In this document: positions 34,781-43,056 of the stretch, in pieces
How positions within the stretch are numbered: the stretch's first letter is position 1
Layout of the letters: every line of letters starts with the position of its first letter
Translations under genes and position numbers: made by a program
Assembly: GCF_003063575.1 (NCBI RefSeq)
Contig: NZ_NESC01000001.1
Coordinates: 434,001 to 498,000, forward strand
Length of the DNA stretch: 64,000 bases
Direction: 5' to 3'
DNA from: Limnohabitans sp. Jir72
GTDB lineage: Bacteria; Pseudomonadota; Gammaproteobacteria; Burkholderiales; Burkholderiaceae_C
Notes under the pieces: generated by a model
Seen by the model: only the letters and a program-made list of their open reading frames with translations
The model's database searches: none
Told to the model about the DNA's origin: nothing

Positions 34781-35408
34781 ATGCGCGTCATACCCATCAC
34801 CCAGAATGTCGAAGCCGCTGGCTGCGACGAAGAAAGCGGCGTTGTCCGCAAAGTCAACATGCCTTTGGCCCGCCGCGATTTCCTCAAAGGGTCCGGCCTG
34901 CTGTTTGGCAGCCTCGCTTCGGGCACCATGCTCGCAGCTTTGGCCCCGTCCACCGCCTGGGCGCTGGAGCTGAAAAAACTCTCCACCGCCGAGGGCCAGA
35001 CCCTGATGGCCATGGGCCGGGTGTTGTTCCCCCCACAAAAAACTGCCCGATGCAGTCTATGCCTTGCTGTCCAAAGACCTGGACGCCAAGGCCGCTGGTG
35101 ACGCAGGCGCGGCCAAGATGCTTCAGGACGGCGTGGCATACCTGAACAAATCCACCGGTGGCAACTTTGGCAAGGCCAGCGCCAAGCAGCAATACGAGCT
35201 GGTGTTGAGCATGGAAGGCACGGCGTTTTTTGCCACCGTGCGCGGCCAGTGCGTCACGTCCCTTTATGACAACGACATGGCCTATGCGGTGTTCGGCTAC
35301 CCCGGCTCGGCCTGGGAAAAAGGCGGCTACATCACCCGCGGATTTCAGGACCTGAAATGGTTGCCCGCCCCGTCCAAAGAAGCCAGCCCACCACCCTACA
35401 TGGGCTGA
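34781..35408 (+). pseudogene. gluconate 2-dehydrogenase subunit 3-like Tat protein, frameshifted
   Basis: The first frame (34781-35101) gives a Tat signal, ARRDFLKGSGLLFGSLASG, then KKLSTAEGQTLMAMGRVLFP. The second frame (35064-35408) continues DLDAKAAGDAGAAKMLQDGV to GFQDLKWLPAPSKE. A tract of six C (35029-35034) followed by A-C-AAAAAA sits at the joint. Removing one C yields a continuous 208-residue protein through LFPHKKLPDAVYALLSKD. It resembles subunit 3 of membrane flavin dehydrogenases, and the next gene is a GMC oxidoreductase, which it would escort through the Tat pathway. The frameshift may be a mutation, phase variation or a sequencing error. Confidence 0.82.
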
Positions 35409-35456
35409 TCCCGGCTGCACATCGCATTTATCCCCCACCGAATACAGAGGATTGAC

Positions 35457-37025
35457 ATGGCTAAATTTGATTTCAATGACGACTCCGTGGTCGTCATCAT
35501 TGGTTCAGGCGCAGGCGGCGGCACATTGGCCAACGAACTGTGCCAAAAAGGCATCAAGGTGGTGTCGCTCGAAGCGGGCGCACGCCAATCGCAAGAATCG
35601 TTCATCAACGACGAATGGAAGTCGTTCAGCCAGCTGGCCTGGCTGGACGCCCGCACCACTTCGGGCTCCTGGCGCGTGGCCAAAGACTTTGCAGGTCTGC
35701 CCGCCTGGATCTGCAAAACCGTGGGCGGCACCACCACCCACTGGGCCGGTGCCTCGCTGCGCTTTCAAGAGCACGAATTCCGCACCAAAACCGTCTACGG
35801 CAATGTGACTGGCGCCAACCTGCTCGACTGGCCCGTGACACTGGACGAGCTGGCGCCTTACTACGCCAAAGCCGAAAACAAAATGGGCGTGACCCGCACC
35901 AACGGCATCCCCGGCCTGCCCGGCAACAACAACTTCAAGGTCATGCACGCCGGTGCCACCAAGCTCGGCTACAAGGAAGTGCACACCGGCAACATGGCCA
36001 TCAACAGCCAGCCCCGCGATGGTCGCGGGCGCTGCATGCAGCTGGGCTTTTGCTTCCAGGGCTGCAAGAGCGGTGCCAAATGGTCCACGCTGTACACCGA
36101 GATTCCCAAGGCTGAAGCCACGGGCAATTTTGAGCTGCGCCCCCAATCGCACGTCACCCGCATCGAGCACAACGCCGCAGGCAAAGTGACCGGCGTGGTG
36201 TATTTCGACAAGGACGGCAAGGAACAGCGCCAAAAAGCCCGTGTGGTCTGCGTGGCTGGTAACGCCATCGAAACGCCTCGCCTGTTGTTGATGTCCGAGT
36301 CCAGCAAGTTCAAGGACGGCCTGGCCAACTCTTCGGGCCAAGTTGGCCGCAACTACATGCGCCACATGACCGGCTCGGTGTATGCAGCTTTCAAGAATCC
36401 GGTCCACATGTACCGGGGCACCACCATGGCCGGTATCGTGCGCGACGAAGCACACCACAACCCCAGCCGCGGTTTCGTAGGCGGTTACGAGCTGGAAACC
36501 CTGTCGCTGGGTATCCCCTTCATGGCCGCCTTCCTGAACCCCGGTGGCTGGGGCCCTGAATTTGCCTGGTGGATGGACCACTACACCAACCTGGCCGGTA
36601 TGTGGCTGGTGGGTGAAGACATGCCCCGCGAAACCAACCGCGTCACGCTCAACAAGAACGTCAAGGACCAGTACGGCAACTACGCGCCCAACGTCCACTT
36701 TGATGACCATGACAACGACATCGCCATGCGCAACCATGCCTTCACACAGGCCGAACGCATTTACGGCGCGGCCGGGGCCATCAAGACTTTCCGCACGCCA
36801 CCCTACCCGTCCACCCACAACATGGGTACTTGTCGCATGAGCGCCAGACCCGAAGACGGGGTGGTCAACAAATGGGGACAATCGCATGACATCAGCAACC
36901 TGTTTGTCAGCGACGGCAGCCAGTTCACCACTGGCGGCGCAGAAAACCCCACTTTGACGATCGTGACGCTGGCCATCCGCCAGGCCGATCAGATCGCCAA
37001 ATTGATGACCGAAAAAGCGCTTTGA
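35457..37025 (+). CDS. GMC-family FAD dehydrogenase (gluconate/glucose dehydrogenase-like large subunit)
   Basis: A 522-residue flavoprotein. The FAD-binding motif VVIIGSGAGGGTLANEL is near residues 13-29. VGGTTTHWAGASLRF, GRCMQLGFCFQGCKSGA and the C-terminal STHNMGTCRMS and GAENPTLTIVTLAIRQA (with His/Asn of the GMC active site) are family landmarks. It has no signal peptide of its own and would be exported with the Tat subunit encoded just upstream (48 bases). It probably oxidises a sugar, sugar acid or alcohol and passes electrons to a cytochrome c. The substrate is unknown. Confidence 0.85.
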   Translation: MAKFDFNDDSVVVIIGSGAGGGTLANELCQKGIKVVSLEAGARQSQESFINDEWKSFSQLAWLDARTTSGSWRVAKDFAGLPAWICKTVGGTTTHWAGASLRFQEHEFRTKTVYGNVTGANLLDWPVTLDELAPYYAKAENKMGVTRTNGIPGLPGNNNFKVMHAGATKLGYKEVHTGNMAINSQPRDGRGRCMQLGFCFQGCKSGAKWSTLYTEIPKAEATGNFELRPQSHVTRIEHNAAGKVTGVVYFDKDGKEQRQKARVVCVAGNAIETPRLLLMSESSKFKDGLANSSGQVGRNYMRHMTGSVYAAFKNPVHMYRGTTMAGIVRDEAHHNPSRGFVGGYELETLSLGIPFMAAFLNPGGWGPEFAWWMDHYTNLAGMWLVGEDMPRETNRVTLNKNVKDQYGNYAPNVHFDDHDNDIAMRNHAFTQAERIYGAAGAIKTFRTPPYPSTHNMGTCRMSARPEDGVVNKWGQSHDISNLFVSDGSQFTTGGAENPTLTIVTLAIRQADQIAKLMTEKAL

Positions 37026-37078
37026 GCTGAAAGCGCCACCCAAGATGTCCCAGATTGCTGTAGTCACAGGAGCGCACC

Positions 37079-37453
37079 ATGTGTGAATATTTTGTCAAAG
37101 CTGACCCCATCCAGTATGAGCAACGCTCACGCACGGTGCGCATCAAAAACGTGCTGACCAGCATCCGGCTGGAAAACATGGTCTGGGACATCCTGGCCGA
37201 AATGGCCGAAGAAGAAGGCTGCACCACCAATGCCCTGATTGCCAAATTTCACGAAGAAATCATGGCGCACCGGGGCGAGGTGCCCAACTTCGCCTCTTTC
37301 CTGCGGGTGACCAGCATGCGGTACCTGCACCGCTCGATGATGAACCTGGAAAAGCAGCTCCAACCCCCACAGCAGCAAAGCGTTGCCAACTTGCACCCGC
37401 GCATTGAGGAGGCTCATTTGCCCCCAAAGATGCTCGCGGCAGTGGGCAGGTAA
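37079..37453 (+). CDS. ribbon-helix-helix domain protein
   Basis: A 124-residue protein starting MCEYFVKADPIQYEQRSRTV, followed by RIKNVLTSIRLENMVWDILA and EEEGCTTNALIAKFHEE. This is the RHH_4 family, whose beta strand (TVRIKNVLTSIRLE) followed by two helices could bind DNA as a dimer. It lies 53 bases after the GMC dehydrogenase and before the glyoxalase genes, so it is a candidate local regulator. Some RHH_4 proteins lie beside unrelated enzymes, so the role is only inferred. Confidence 0.72.
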   Translation: MCEYFVKADPIQYEQRSRTVRIKNVLTSIRLENMVWDILAEMAEEEGCTTNALIAKFHEEIMAHRGEVPNFASFLRVTSMRYLHRSMMNLEKQLQPPQQQSVANLHPRIEEAHLPPKMLAAVGR

Positions 37454-37569
37454 TTCATCTCATCACTGCACTGACCTGGCGATCGGAGCGATTGCCAGAT
37501 GCCTTGCCACGCGCCGTGCGCGGCGAGTCTGTCAGCCATCCCATTCCTTATTTCATCCATCCTTTTGCC

Positions 37570-38103
37570 ATGACCTTTCGCACAGAAAACCTGCCCGGCG
37601 TGAGTCCCACCACCCCCGAACAGACACGCGGCTTTGTGTTCAACCACTCGATGCTGCGCATCAAGGACCCGCAGGTCAGCCTCGACTTTTACACCCGCAT
37701 CATGGGCATGCTGGTGCTGCGCAAGCTGGATTTTCCCGAGATGAAGTTCTCGCTGTATTTTCTGCACCGCCAAAGCGGCGACACCCCACCCAGCGACGAA
37801 GGTGAGCGCACCGCCTGGACCTTCAGCCAGCGCGGCATCCTGGAGTTGACCCACAACTGGGGCACCGAAAGCGACCCGGACTTCAAATACCACGACGGCA
37901 ACGCCCAGCCCCAAGGCTTTGGCCACATCTGCTTTTCTGTGCCTGACTTGGCTGCGGCCGTGTCCTGGTTTGACGAAAACCAGGTGAGCTATGTGAAACG
38001 CCCCGACCAAGGCAAGATGAAAGACGTCGCCTTCATCAAGGACCCCGACGGTTACTGGATCGAAATCGTCCAGCCCGATTTGCTCAAAAACCTGGGGCGT
38101 TGA
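37570..38103 (+). CDS. gloA: lactoylglutathione lyase (glyoxalase I)
   Basis: A 177-residue VOC-fold enzyme converting the methylglyoxal-glutathione hemithioacetal to S-lactoylglutathione. The metal ligands appear in FNHSMLRIKD (His), LELTHNWGTES (Glu), GFGHICFSV (His) and YWIEIVQP (Glu). The insert SGDTPPSDEGERTAW is typical of the longer eukaryote-like, Zn-dependent GloA type. The ATG at 37570 follows a GC-rich leader. The stop is directly followed by the ATG of the cytochrome gene, so both are in one transcript. Confidence 0.92.
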   Translation: MTFRTENLPGVSPTTPEQTRGFVFNHSMLRIKDPQVSLDFYTRIMGMLVLRKLDFPEMKFSLYFLHRQSGDTPPSDEGERTAWTFSQRGILELTHNWGTESDPDFKYHDGNAQPQGFGHICFSVPDLAAAVSWFDENQVSYVKRPDQGKMKDVAFIKDPDGYWIEIVQPDLLKNLGR

Positions 38104-38406
38104 ATGAAAACCGCATTCCTTTTGACCGCTGGCTTGCTGCTGGGCAGCCACAGCTGGGCCAATGAAGCGCTGGCCAAGAAAAACGGCTGCACGGGCTGCC
38201 ACGCCATGGCCAGCGCCCTGGTCGGACCGGCATTCAAGGATGTGGCCGCCAAATACGCAGACCAAGCCGACGCCAAAGACCAGCTGATCCAGAGCATTCG
38301 CCAAGGCAGCAAGGGCAAGTGGGGTCAGATGGCCATGCCGCCCCAAAGCCAACTGTCCGCAGGCGATGCCCAAAAGCTGGCCCTGTGGGTGCTCAAAACC
38401 AAGTGA
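38104..38406 (+). CDS. small periplasmic cytochrome c (c551/c5 type)
   Basis: A 100-residue protein with a signal peptide (MKTAFLLTAGLLLGSHSWA) and one heme site CTGCH. The axial methionine is likely in GKWGQMAMPPQ; the C-terminal helix ends ALWVLKTK. At about 80 residues mature it matches class I c551/c5. It directly abuts gloA and is between two glyoxalase genes. Given the upstream GMC dehydrogenase, it is a good candidate for its electron acceptor. Confidence 0.9.
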   Translation: MKTAFLLTAGLLLGSHSWANEALAKKNGCTGCHAMASALVGPAFKDVAAKYADQADAKDQLIQSIRQGSKGKWGQMAMPPQSQLSAGDAQKLALWVLKTK

Positions 38407-38422
38407 TCGGCAGACCCAAGCC

Positions 38423-38842
38423 ATGAAATACCTGCACACCATGGTCCGGGTCGCAGACCTCGACGCATCGCTGCGCTTTTACCGGGATGCGCTGGGGCTG
38501 CAATTGCTGCGGCAATTCGATGTGCCCAGTGGCCGCTTCACGCTGGCTTTTCTGGCCACCCCCGGCGACAGCCAGGCGCAAATCGAGCTGACCCACAACT
38601 GGGACGAATCGTCCTACACACAAGGCCGCAACTTCGGTCATGTGGCCTACGCCGTGGACGACATTTATGCCACCTGCCAACGGCTGCAAGACCACGGCGT
38701 GCAGATCGTGCGGCCGCCCCGTGATGGCTATATGGCCTTTGTGCGCTCACCCGACCACATTTCCATTGAGCTGCTGCAAAGCGGCGCCCCCCTGCCTCCG
38801 GCCGAGCCCTGGGTGTCCATGCCCAACATCGGCCAGTGGTAA
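38423..38842 (+). CDS. second glyoxalase I-like VOC protein
   Basis: A 139-residue VOC protein. A full ligand set is visible: His5 in MKYLHTMVRVAD, Glu in IELTHNWDES, His in FGHVAYAVDD and Glu in ISIELLQSG. The short form resembles the E. coli Ni-dependent GloA (135 residues), unlike the longer gloA two genes upstream. Two different glyoxalase I types in one locus suggest a need to detoxify 2-oxoaldehydes made by a local pathway, or different metal use. It follows the cytochrome gene by 16 bases. Confidence 0.88.
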   Translation: MKYLHTMVRVADLDASLRFYRDALGLQLLRQFDVPSGRFTLAFLATPGDSQAQIELTHNWDESSYTQGRNFGHVAYAVDDIYATCQRLQDHGVQIVRPPRDGYMAFVRSPDHISIELLQSGAPLPPAEPWVSMPNIGQW

Positions 38843-38874
38843 ATCACCCTCACCCTGACTCACCCGCCACGGCC

Positions 38875-39699
38875 ATGAACTGCACCGTATCCCCCACACT
38901 CGACACCATCAGCCACGACCACGAGGCCCAGCAAGACTGGCCGCCCCATTGGGCCGTGGCCTACATGCCCGGCTCCTTGCCCATGGGCGGCGTGGTGCCC
39001 ATGACGCCGATTCATGCCTTCAGCAGCAGCCCCCGTGCGCTGCAACTGAAAACGCAAACCAGCCTGAAATCGGTCCGCCACGACATTGAACTCGGTGGCT
39101 TGCTGGCGTTTGAGATTTCAGAGTTGATCACGCCCGAAGAAGCCGATGCCATCGTCACCGCCAGCGAACTGCTGGGCTACCGCGACGAAGCCCCCGGCAT
39201 CCAGACGCCCCCGGGCATGCGCATGAACAAATCGGTGCATTGGGTGGCCGACGACCGGTTGCTCGACCCTTTGATGAGCCGCATGCGGCACCTGCTGCCC
39301 CCCAGCATCGATGGCCAACCCCTTTACGGCTTGCTCAGCCAGCGCCTGAACATGTACCGCTACGACGCCAACGACGTGTTCAACCGCCATGTGGACGGCG
39401 AATGGCCCGGCTATAGCCTGAGCGAAGACCGCCGAGACATGTTGCAATGGGGCAACAGCGTGCGCTCGGGCCTGACCATGATTCTTTACCTCAATGGCCC
39501 GGAAGACGGCGTGAGCTGTGGTTGCACCCGGCTGTTCAGGCCCGATGGCAGCGGGGTCGATGTGTTGCCCCGCAAGGGCTCTGCCCTGTTCTTTCGCCAC
39601 GGCTTTGGCCCCCATTCGGTGGTGCACGAAGGCCGTCAGGTGGGTGCCGGGGCGTCCAAATACGTGGCCCGCATCAACATCATGTACGGGCAGGAGTGA
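38875..39699 (+). CDS. 2-oxoglutarate/Fe(II)-dependent prolyl 4-hydroxylase-like oxygenase
   Basis: A 274-residue protein. The iron facial triad is H172 and D174 in FNRHVDGEW and H251 in VVHEGRQVG; K262 in SKYVARINIM would bind 2-oxoglutarate. This is the P4Hc fold. The N-terminal 70 residues are poorly conserved and Pro/Ser-rich. ATG at 38875 is preferred to one at 38836 that overlaps the upstream stop. No signal peptide is seen, so it is cytosolic. The substrate is unknown. It may be the last gene of the preceding transcript (32-base gap). Confidence 0.78.
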   Translation: MNCTVSPTLDTISHDHEAQQDWPPHWAVAYMPGSLPMGGVVPMTPIHAFSSSPRALQLKTQTSLKSVRHDIELGGLLAFEISELITPEEADAIVTASELLGYRDEAPGIQTPPGMRMNKSVHWVADDRLLDPLMSRMRHLLPPSIDGQPLYGLLSQRLNMYRYDANDVFNRHVDGEWPGYSLSEDRRDMLQWGNSVRSGLTMILYLNGPEDGVSCGCTRLFRPDGSGVDVLPRKGSALFFRHGFGPHSVVHEGRQVGAGASKYVARINIMYGQE

Positions 39700-39705
39700 T
39701 CAGGC

Positions 39706-39921
39706 TCACCGTGGGGTACGCAGGGGCTTGAGCAAATCGCTCAGGCCGTTGTGGTCGATCTCTTGCATAAGCCGCAACAACTGGCCGACCTCGCCTTTGG
39801 GAAAGCCTTCCCGCGCAAACCAGTTGAGGTAGTGACCGGGCAAGTCGGCGATCAACGTGCCCTTGTGTTTGCCAAAGGGCATGGGCGTACTGACCAGCTT
39901 CATCAGATCGTCGGGTTTCAT
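39706..39921 (-). CDS. DUF3820 family protein
   Basis: A 71-residue protein with MPFGKHKGTLIADLPGHYLN and WFAREGFPKGEVGQLL. This is the short DUF3820 domain (residues 13-55). Members are small and widespread in proteobacteria; one has been tied to quorum-regulated virulence, but the molecular role is unknown. It is convergent with the oxygenase gene (stops 6 bases apart) and follows the hydrolase gene on the same strand. Confidence 0.85.
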   Translation of the reverse strand: MKPDDLMKLVSTPMPFGKHKGTLIADLPGHYLNWFAREGFPKGEVGQLLRLMQEIDHNGLSDLLKPLRTPR

Positions 39922-39955
39922 GCTTGCGCCCTCACTTCACGCCTCACGCCTCGCT

Positions 39956-40753
39956 TCACAACTCGGCCCAAAGCCAAGCCCGCACACGCGCATGAAATGC
40001 TTCGGGCCGTGAAATCATGACCCAATGCCCGCAGGGCAAGCCCTGCACCGCACTGCCGGGCGTGGCGGCAATTTTTTCAAGCCATTGGGCGGAATGGAAC
40101 ATGAAGGGCTTGCGCTCACCATAGACAAACAGGAGCGGCATGGGCAACTGAATTTGAGCCGCGCCTTTGAATCCACCCGCTGTGCCGAACCACTGCATGG
40201 CGTAGGGGTAGTTCATCTTGTGGGTGATGCGCTCTGGGTCGGTCGGGCAACGCAGCCAGCGCGCCATGGCGCGGGTCATTCGGGTGCCCAAGTTACCACC
40301 TAACTTCCACGCCAGGGCCAGCCAGACCTGGTAGCCCATCACAGACAGTTTTTCCTTGGTGCCCCAGCTGCGCAGCAAGGCGCCTGAATTGTGGTCCCCC
40401 ACATCCACCGCCACCACGCGGGCCACTCGCTCTGCGTGGCGCATGGCGAACTCATAACCAAAAATGCAACCCCAGTCGTGCAGCATCAGGGTCACGGCTT
40501 TGCCAGGGCTGATCCGGTCCACGATCTGGCGCAGCAGCTGGCACATGTCATCCAAGCTGGTGGCAGAGGGGCCGGTTTCAAAACCCGGCAGCGTCAGGCG
40601 GGCGCAGGTGGCGCGGTCTTGCAAAGCGGCCACGGTGCCGTCCCAAAGCGCACGGGTGTCGGGCCAGCCGTGCAGCATGAGGATGACTACGTCGCCCTGC
40701 CCCTGGAGCCAGACTTCGGTGCCATTGACGGTGATACACAGTTCGTTGTTCAT
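39956..40753 (-). CDS. alpha/beta hydrolase, epoxide-hydrolase-like
   Basis: A 265-residue hydrolase. It has the oxyanion motif LMLHGWPDTRALW and an aspartate nucleophile, D93 in LMLHDWGCIFGYE, which points to the epoxide hydrolase/haloalkane dehalogenase branch rather than esterases. The acid is in FVYGERKPF and the catalytic His (about 243) in CGHWVM. No signal peptide. The substrate is unknown. The gene lies upstream of DUF3820 and downstream, across the repeats, of the aminotransferase gene, all on the minus strand. Confidence 0.82.
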   Translation of the reverse strand: MNNELCITVNGTEVWLQGQGDVVILMLHGWPDTRALWDGTVAALQDRATCARLTLPGFETGPSATSLDDMCQLLRQIVDRISPGKAVTLMLHDWGCIFGYEFAMRHAERVARVVAVDVGDHNSGALLRSWGTKEKLSVMGYQVWLALAWKLGGNLGTRMTRAMARWLRCPTDPERITHKMNYPYAMQWFGTAGGFKGAAQIQLPMPLLFVYGERKPFMFHSAQWLEKIAATPGSAVQGLPCGHWVMISRPEAFHARVRAWLWAEL

Positions 40754-40816
40754 GGTGTTTCAGGGTTGACCACAGCCCAAGCTCTTGGGCAATGCCTTGG
40801 GGCCGCTGGCGCTGAC

Positions 40817-40931
40817 CGCCCACGGGGTGGGCTCCTACGAGGCCAATGCTGGTTTTTGTAGGAGCCCACCCCGTGGGCGATTGCATGGTGTGTCGGTGTG
40901 CTCAAAATCGCCCACGGGGGTGGGCTCCTAC
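40817..40931. repeat. cluster of three REP-like repeats
   Basis: Three copies of a 22-base element lie between the hydrolase and the aminotransferase genes. Copy 1 (40817-40838) reads CGCCCACGGGGTGGGC then TCCTAC. Copy 2 (40858-40879) is its exact reverse complement. Copy 3 (40909-40931) repeats copy 1 with one extra G. Each contains a near-palindrome with GC-rich arms and the GTAGGAG end. The orientation +,-,+ is like BIME arrays of REP elements moved by RAYT transposases. Confidence 0.9.
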
Positions 40932-40941
40932 AAGACCAAGC

Positions 40942-42138
40942 TCACAGCGCTTTGGCCAGGCGGGATACGCCCTCCAGGATCTTGTCTTCGCCCACGGTGG
41001 CAAAGCTCAGGCGGAAGGTGGCATGGTCGGGATTGGCGCAGAAGAATGGCGTGCCCGGCACGAAGGCCACGCCTTGCTCGATGGCGCGTTTGGCAAACAC
41101 ATTGCCGTCAGCCACCTTGCCACCTGCGCCCGTCAGGCGTGCCCAAACGAACAGGCCGCCTTGGGGCTGCACAAACTCGACCGCATCGCCCAATTCGCGG
41201 CGCAGCGCGTCGCCCATGGTTTGGGCGCGTTGGGCATAAACGGCACGCACTTTGTCCAGCGTGGCCGGCATGCGACCCGCCAACAGGTATTGCGCGGCCG
41301 TGGCCTGGGCAAAGGTGCTGGTATGGGCGTCACTGAACTGTTTGCACATGGTGGCGCGGGCCAGCAATTCGGCGGGGGCCACCATCCAGCCCACACGCAG
41401 GCCAGGCGACAGCACTTTGGACAGAGACCCGCAATGCACCAGCAGCTCACGGCTGCCGGGCACCGATGCGCTCATGGCCAGCAGACTGGGTGGTGGTGCT
41501 TCGCCAAAATACAAATCACCATAAGGGTCGTCTTCGACGATCAGGGTCTGGTGCTTGACGGCCATTTCCAGCACCTGTTGGCGGCGCTCGGCGCTGAGCA
41601 AGGCACCGCTGGGGTTGCCAAAGGTGGGGATCAAATACACAAACTTCGGTTGGTGCTCGGCGATCAGCTTTTCCAGCTCGTCGGTCTTCACACCCTGGCC
41701 GTCCACCGGGGCGCTGATGAGTTCGGCCCCATACAAACGGAAGCACTGAATGGTGGCGAGGAATGTCGGGCCTTCCACGATCACCTTGTCACCGGGGCTG
41801 ATCATGGTTTTGCCGATCAAGTCCAGCGCCTGCTGGCTGCCGGTGGTCACGATCAGCTGGTCGGCGGCCACGTCTTTCGCGCCCTTTTGGCCCATGAAGT
41901 GGGCCAGTTGCTCGCGCAGGGGGCCAAAGCCTTCTGTTGCGCCGTATTGCAGGGCTGCGCCGGGGTCTTGGCTCAGGGCGGCATTGCTGGCTTCGCGGAT
42001 GCCCTCCACGTCAAACATGGCGCTGTCAGGAAAGCCCCCGGCAAAGCTGATGATGCCGGGCTTGCCCAAAAGCTTGAACAGCTCACGGATGGCGGAGGTT
42101 TCGACGTTGTTCAGGCGGTCTGCGAACTGCAAAGGCAT
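40942..42138 (-). CDS. PLP-dependent aminotransferase, class I (LysN/2-aminoadipate type)
   Basis: A 398-residue fold-type I transaminase. The Schiff-base lysine is K241 in HCGSLSKVLSPGLRVGW. Other landmarks are ISFAGGFPD, LQYGATEGFGPLRE, PTFGNPSGA, and EDDPYGDLYF. These fit the MocR-like/LysN subgroup acting on 2-aminoadipate, aromatic or branched-chain substrates; which one is not clear. The ATG at 42138 matches family length; the frame extends upstream without similarity. It is divergent from nth. Confidence 0.88.
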   Translation of the reverse strand: MPLQFADRLNNVETSAIRELFKLLGKPGIISFAGGFPDSAMFDVEGIREASNAALSQDPGAALQYGATEGFGPLREQLAHFMGQKGAKDVAADQLIVTTGSQQALDLIGKTMISPGDKVIVEGPTFLATIQCFRLYGAELISAPVDGQGVKTDELEKLIAEHQPKFVYLIPTFGNPSGALLSAERRQQVLEMAVKHQTLIVEDDPYGDLYFGEAPPPSLLAMSASVPGSRELLVHCGSLSKVLSPGLRVGWMVAPAELLARATMCKQFSDAHTSTFAQATAAQYLLAGRMPATLDKVRAVYAQRAQTMGDALRRELGDAVEFVQPQGGLFVWARLTGAGGKVADGNVFAKRAIEQGVAFVPGTPFFCANPDHATFRLSFATVGEDKILEGVSRLAKAL

Positions 42139-42204
42139 GGTGTATCTTCCCGTGTTGACTTGGCCGACATTTTGCCAACATCTGCACACCTACTTTTGAC
42201 CCTC

Positions 42205-42837
42205 ATGAAACCCGCACAGATTGAAAGCTTCTTTGCCACCCTGCAAGCCGCCAACCCCATGCCCGTGACCGAGCTGGAATACACCAGCGTGTTCGAGTTG
42301 CTGGCGGCCGTGTTGCTCTCGGCACAGGCCACCGACGTGGGGGTGAACAAGGCCACGCGCAAATTGTTCCCTGTGGCGGGCACGCCTCAAAAAATCCTGG
42401 ACCTGGGGCTGGCCGGTTTGGAGAGTTACATCAAGACCATTGGCCTTTTCCACAGCAAAGCCAAGCACCTGTTGGAGACCTGCCGCATTCTGGTGGAGCA
42501 GCACGACGGCCAAGTGCCCCGCACCCGTGAAGCCTTGGAAGCCCTGCCCGGCGTGGGCCGCAAAACGGCCAATGTGGTGCTCAATTCGGCTTTTGGCGAG
42601 CCGACCATGGCGGTGGACACGCACATCTTTCGTCTGGGCAACCGCACTGGGCTGGCCCCAGGCAAAACGCCTTTGGCGGTAGAGCTCAAATTGCTCAAAC
42701 GCATTCCCGCCAAGTATTTGGTGGATGCGCACCACTGGTTGATCCTGCACGGTCGCTATGTGTGCCAAGCGCGCAAACCGCTATGCACGCAATGCGCGGT
42801 GGCGGCTTGCTGCGATTTCAAGCCCAAAACGACTTGA
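42205..42837 (+). CDS. nth: endonuclease III (DNA glycosylase/AP lyase)
   Basis: A 210-residue base-excision repair enzyme removing oxidised pyrimidines. The helix-hairpin-helix LPGVGRKTANVVL contains catalytic K120, and D138 is in MAVDTHIFRL, at exactly the E. coli positions. The 4Fe-4S cluster cysteines are C187, C194, C197 and C203. It starts at ATG 42205, 67 bases from the divergent aminotransferase. A 219-base gap to the next gene holds a possible -10 (TAAAAT at 42903) and a hairpin GGGTCGC-TTTGA-GCGACCC at 42923-42941. Confidence 0.96.
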   Translation: MKPAQIESFFATLQAANPMPVTELEYTSVFELLAAVLLSAQATDVGVNKATRKLFPVAGTPQKILDLGLAGLESYIKTIGLFHSKAKHLLETCRILVEQHDGQVPRTREALEALPGVGRKTANVVLNSAFGEPTMAVDTHIFRLGNRTGLAPGKTPLAVELKLLKRIPAKYLVDAHHWLILHGRYVCQARKPLCTQCAVAACCDFKPKTT

Positions 42838-43056
42838 AACCAGCTCGCCTTTCAGCGTACTTTGGAACTCGAATGGAGCCCTTGGGTGGCTCTGTCGGCG
42901 GGTAAAATCACCACCCATAACAGGGTCGCTTTGAGCGACCCGTGCCCTGACCGGCACACCCCCTTCCGCTTGCAAGACCGTCACCTGACGCGGGCACACC
43001 GGCCCATCTTCTTGAAAGCGCCCAGCTTTGCCATCCAACGCCAACCCGACACGTCC

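Noticed and set aside
40817..40931. CRISPR array at the GTAGGAG repeats
   Set aside because: Only three copies, in alternating orientation, with unequal spacing of 19 and 29 bases and no cas genes; REP elements fit better.
42923..42941. Terminator after nth
   Set aside because: The GGGTCGC/GCGACCC hairpin has no T-tract and lies after a possible -10, so it is more likely part of the next operon's leader.
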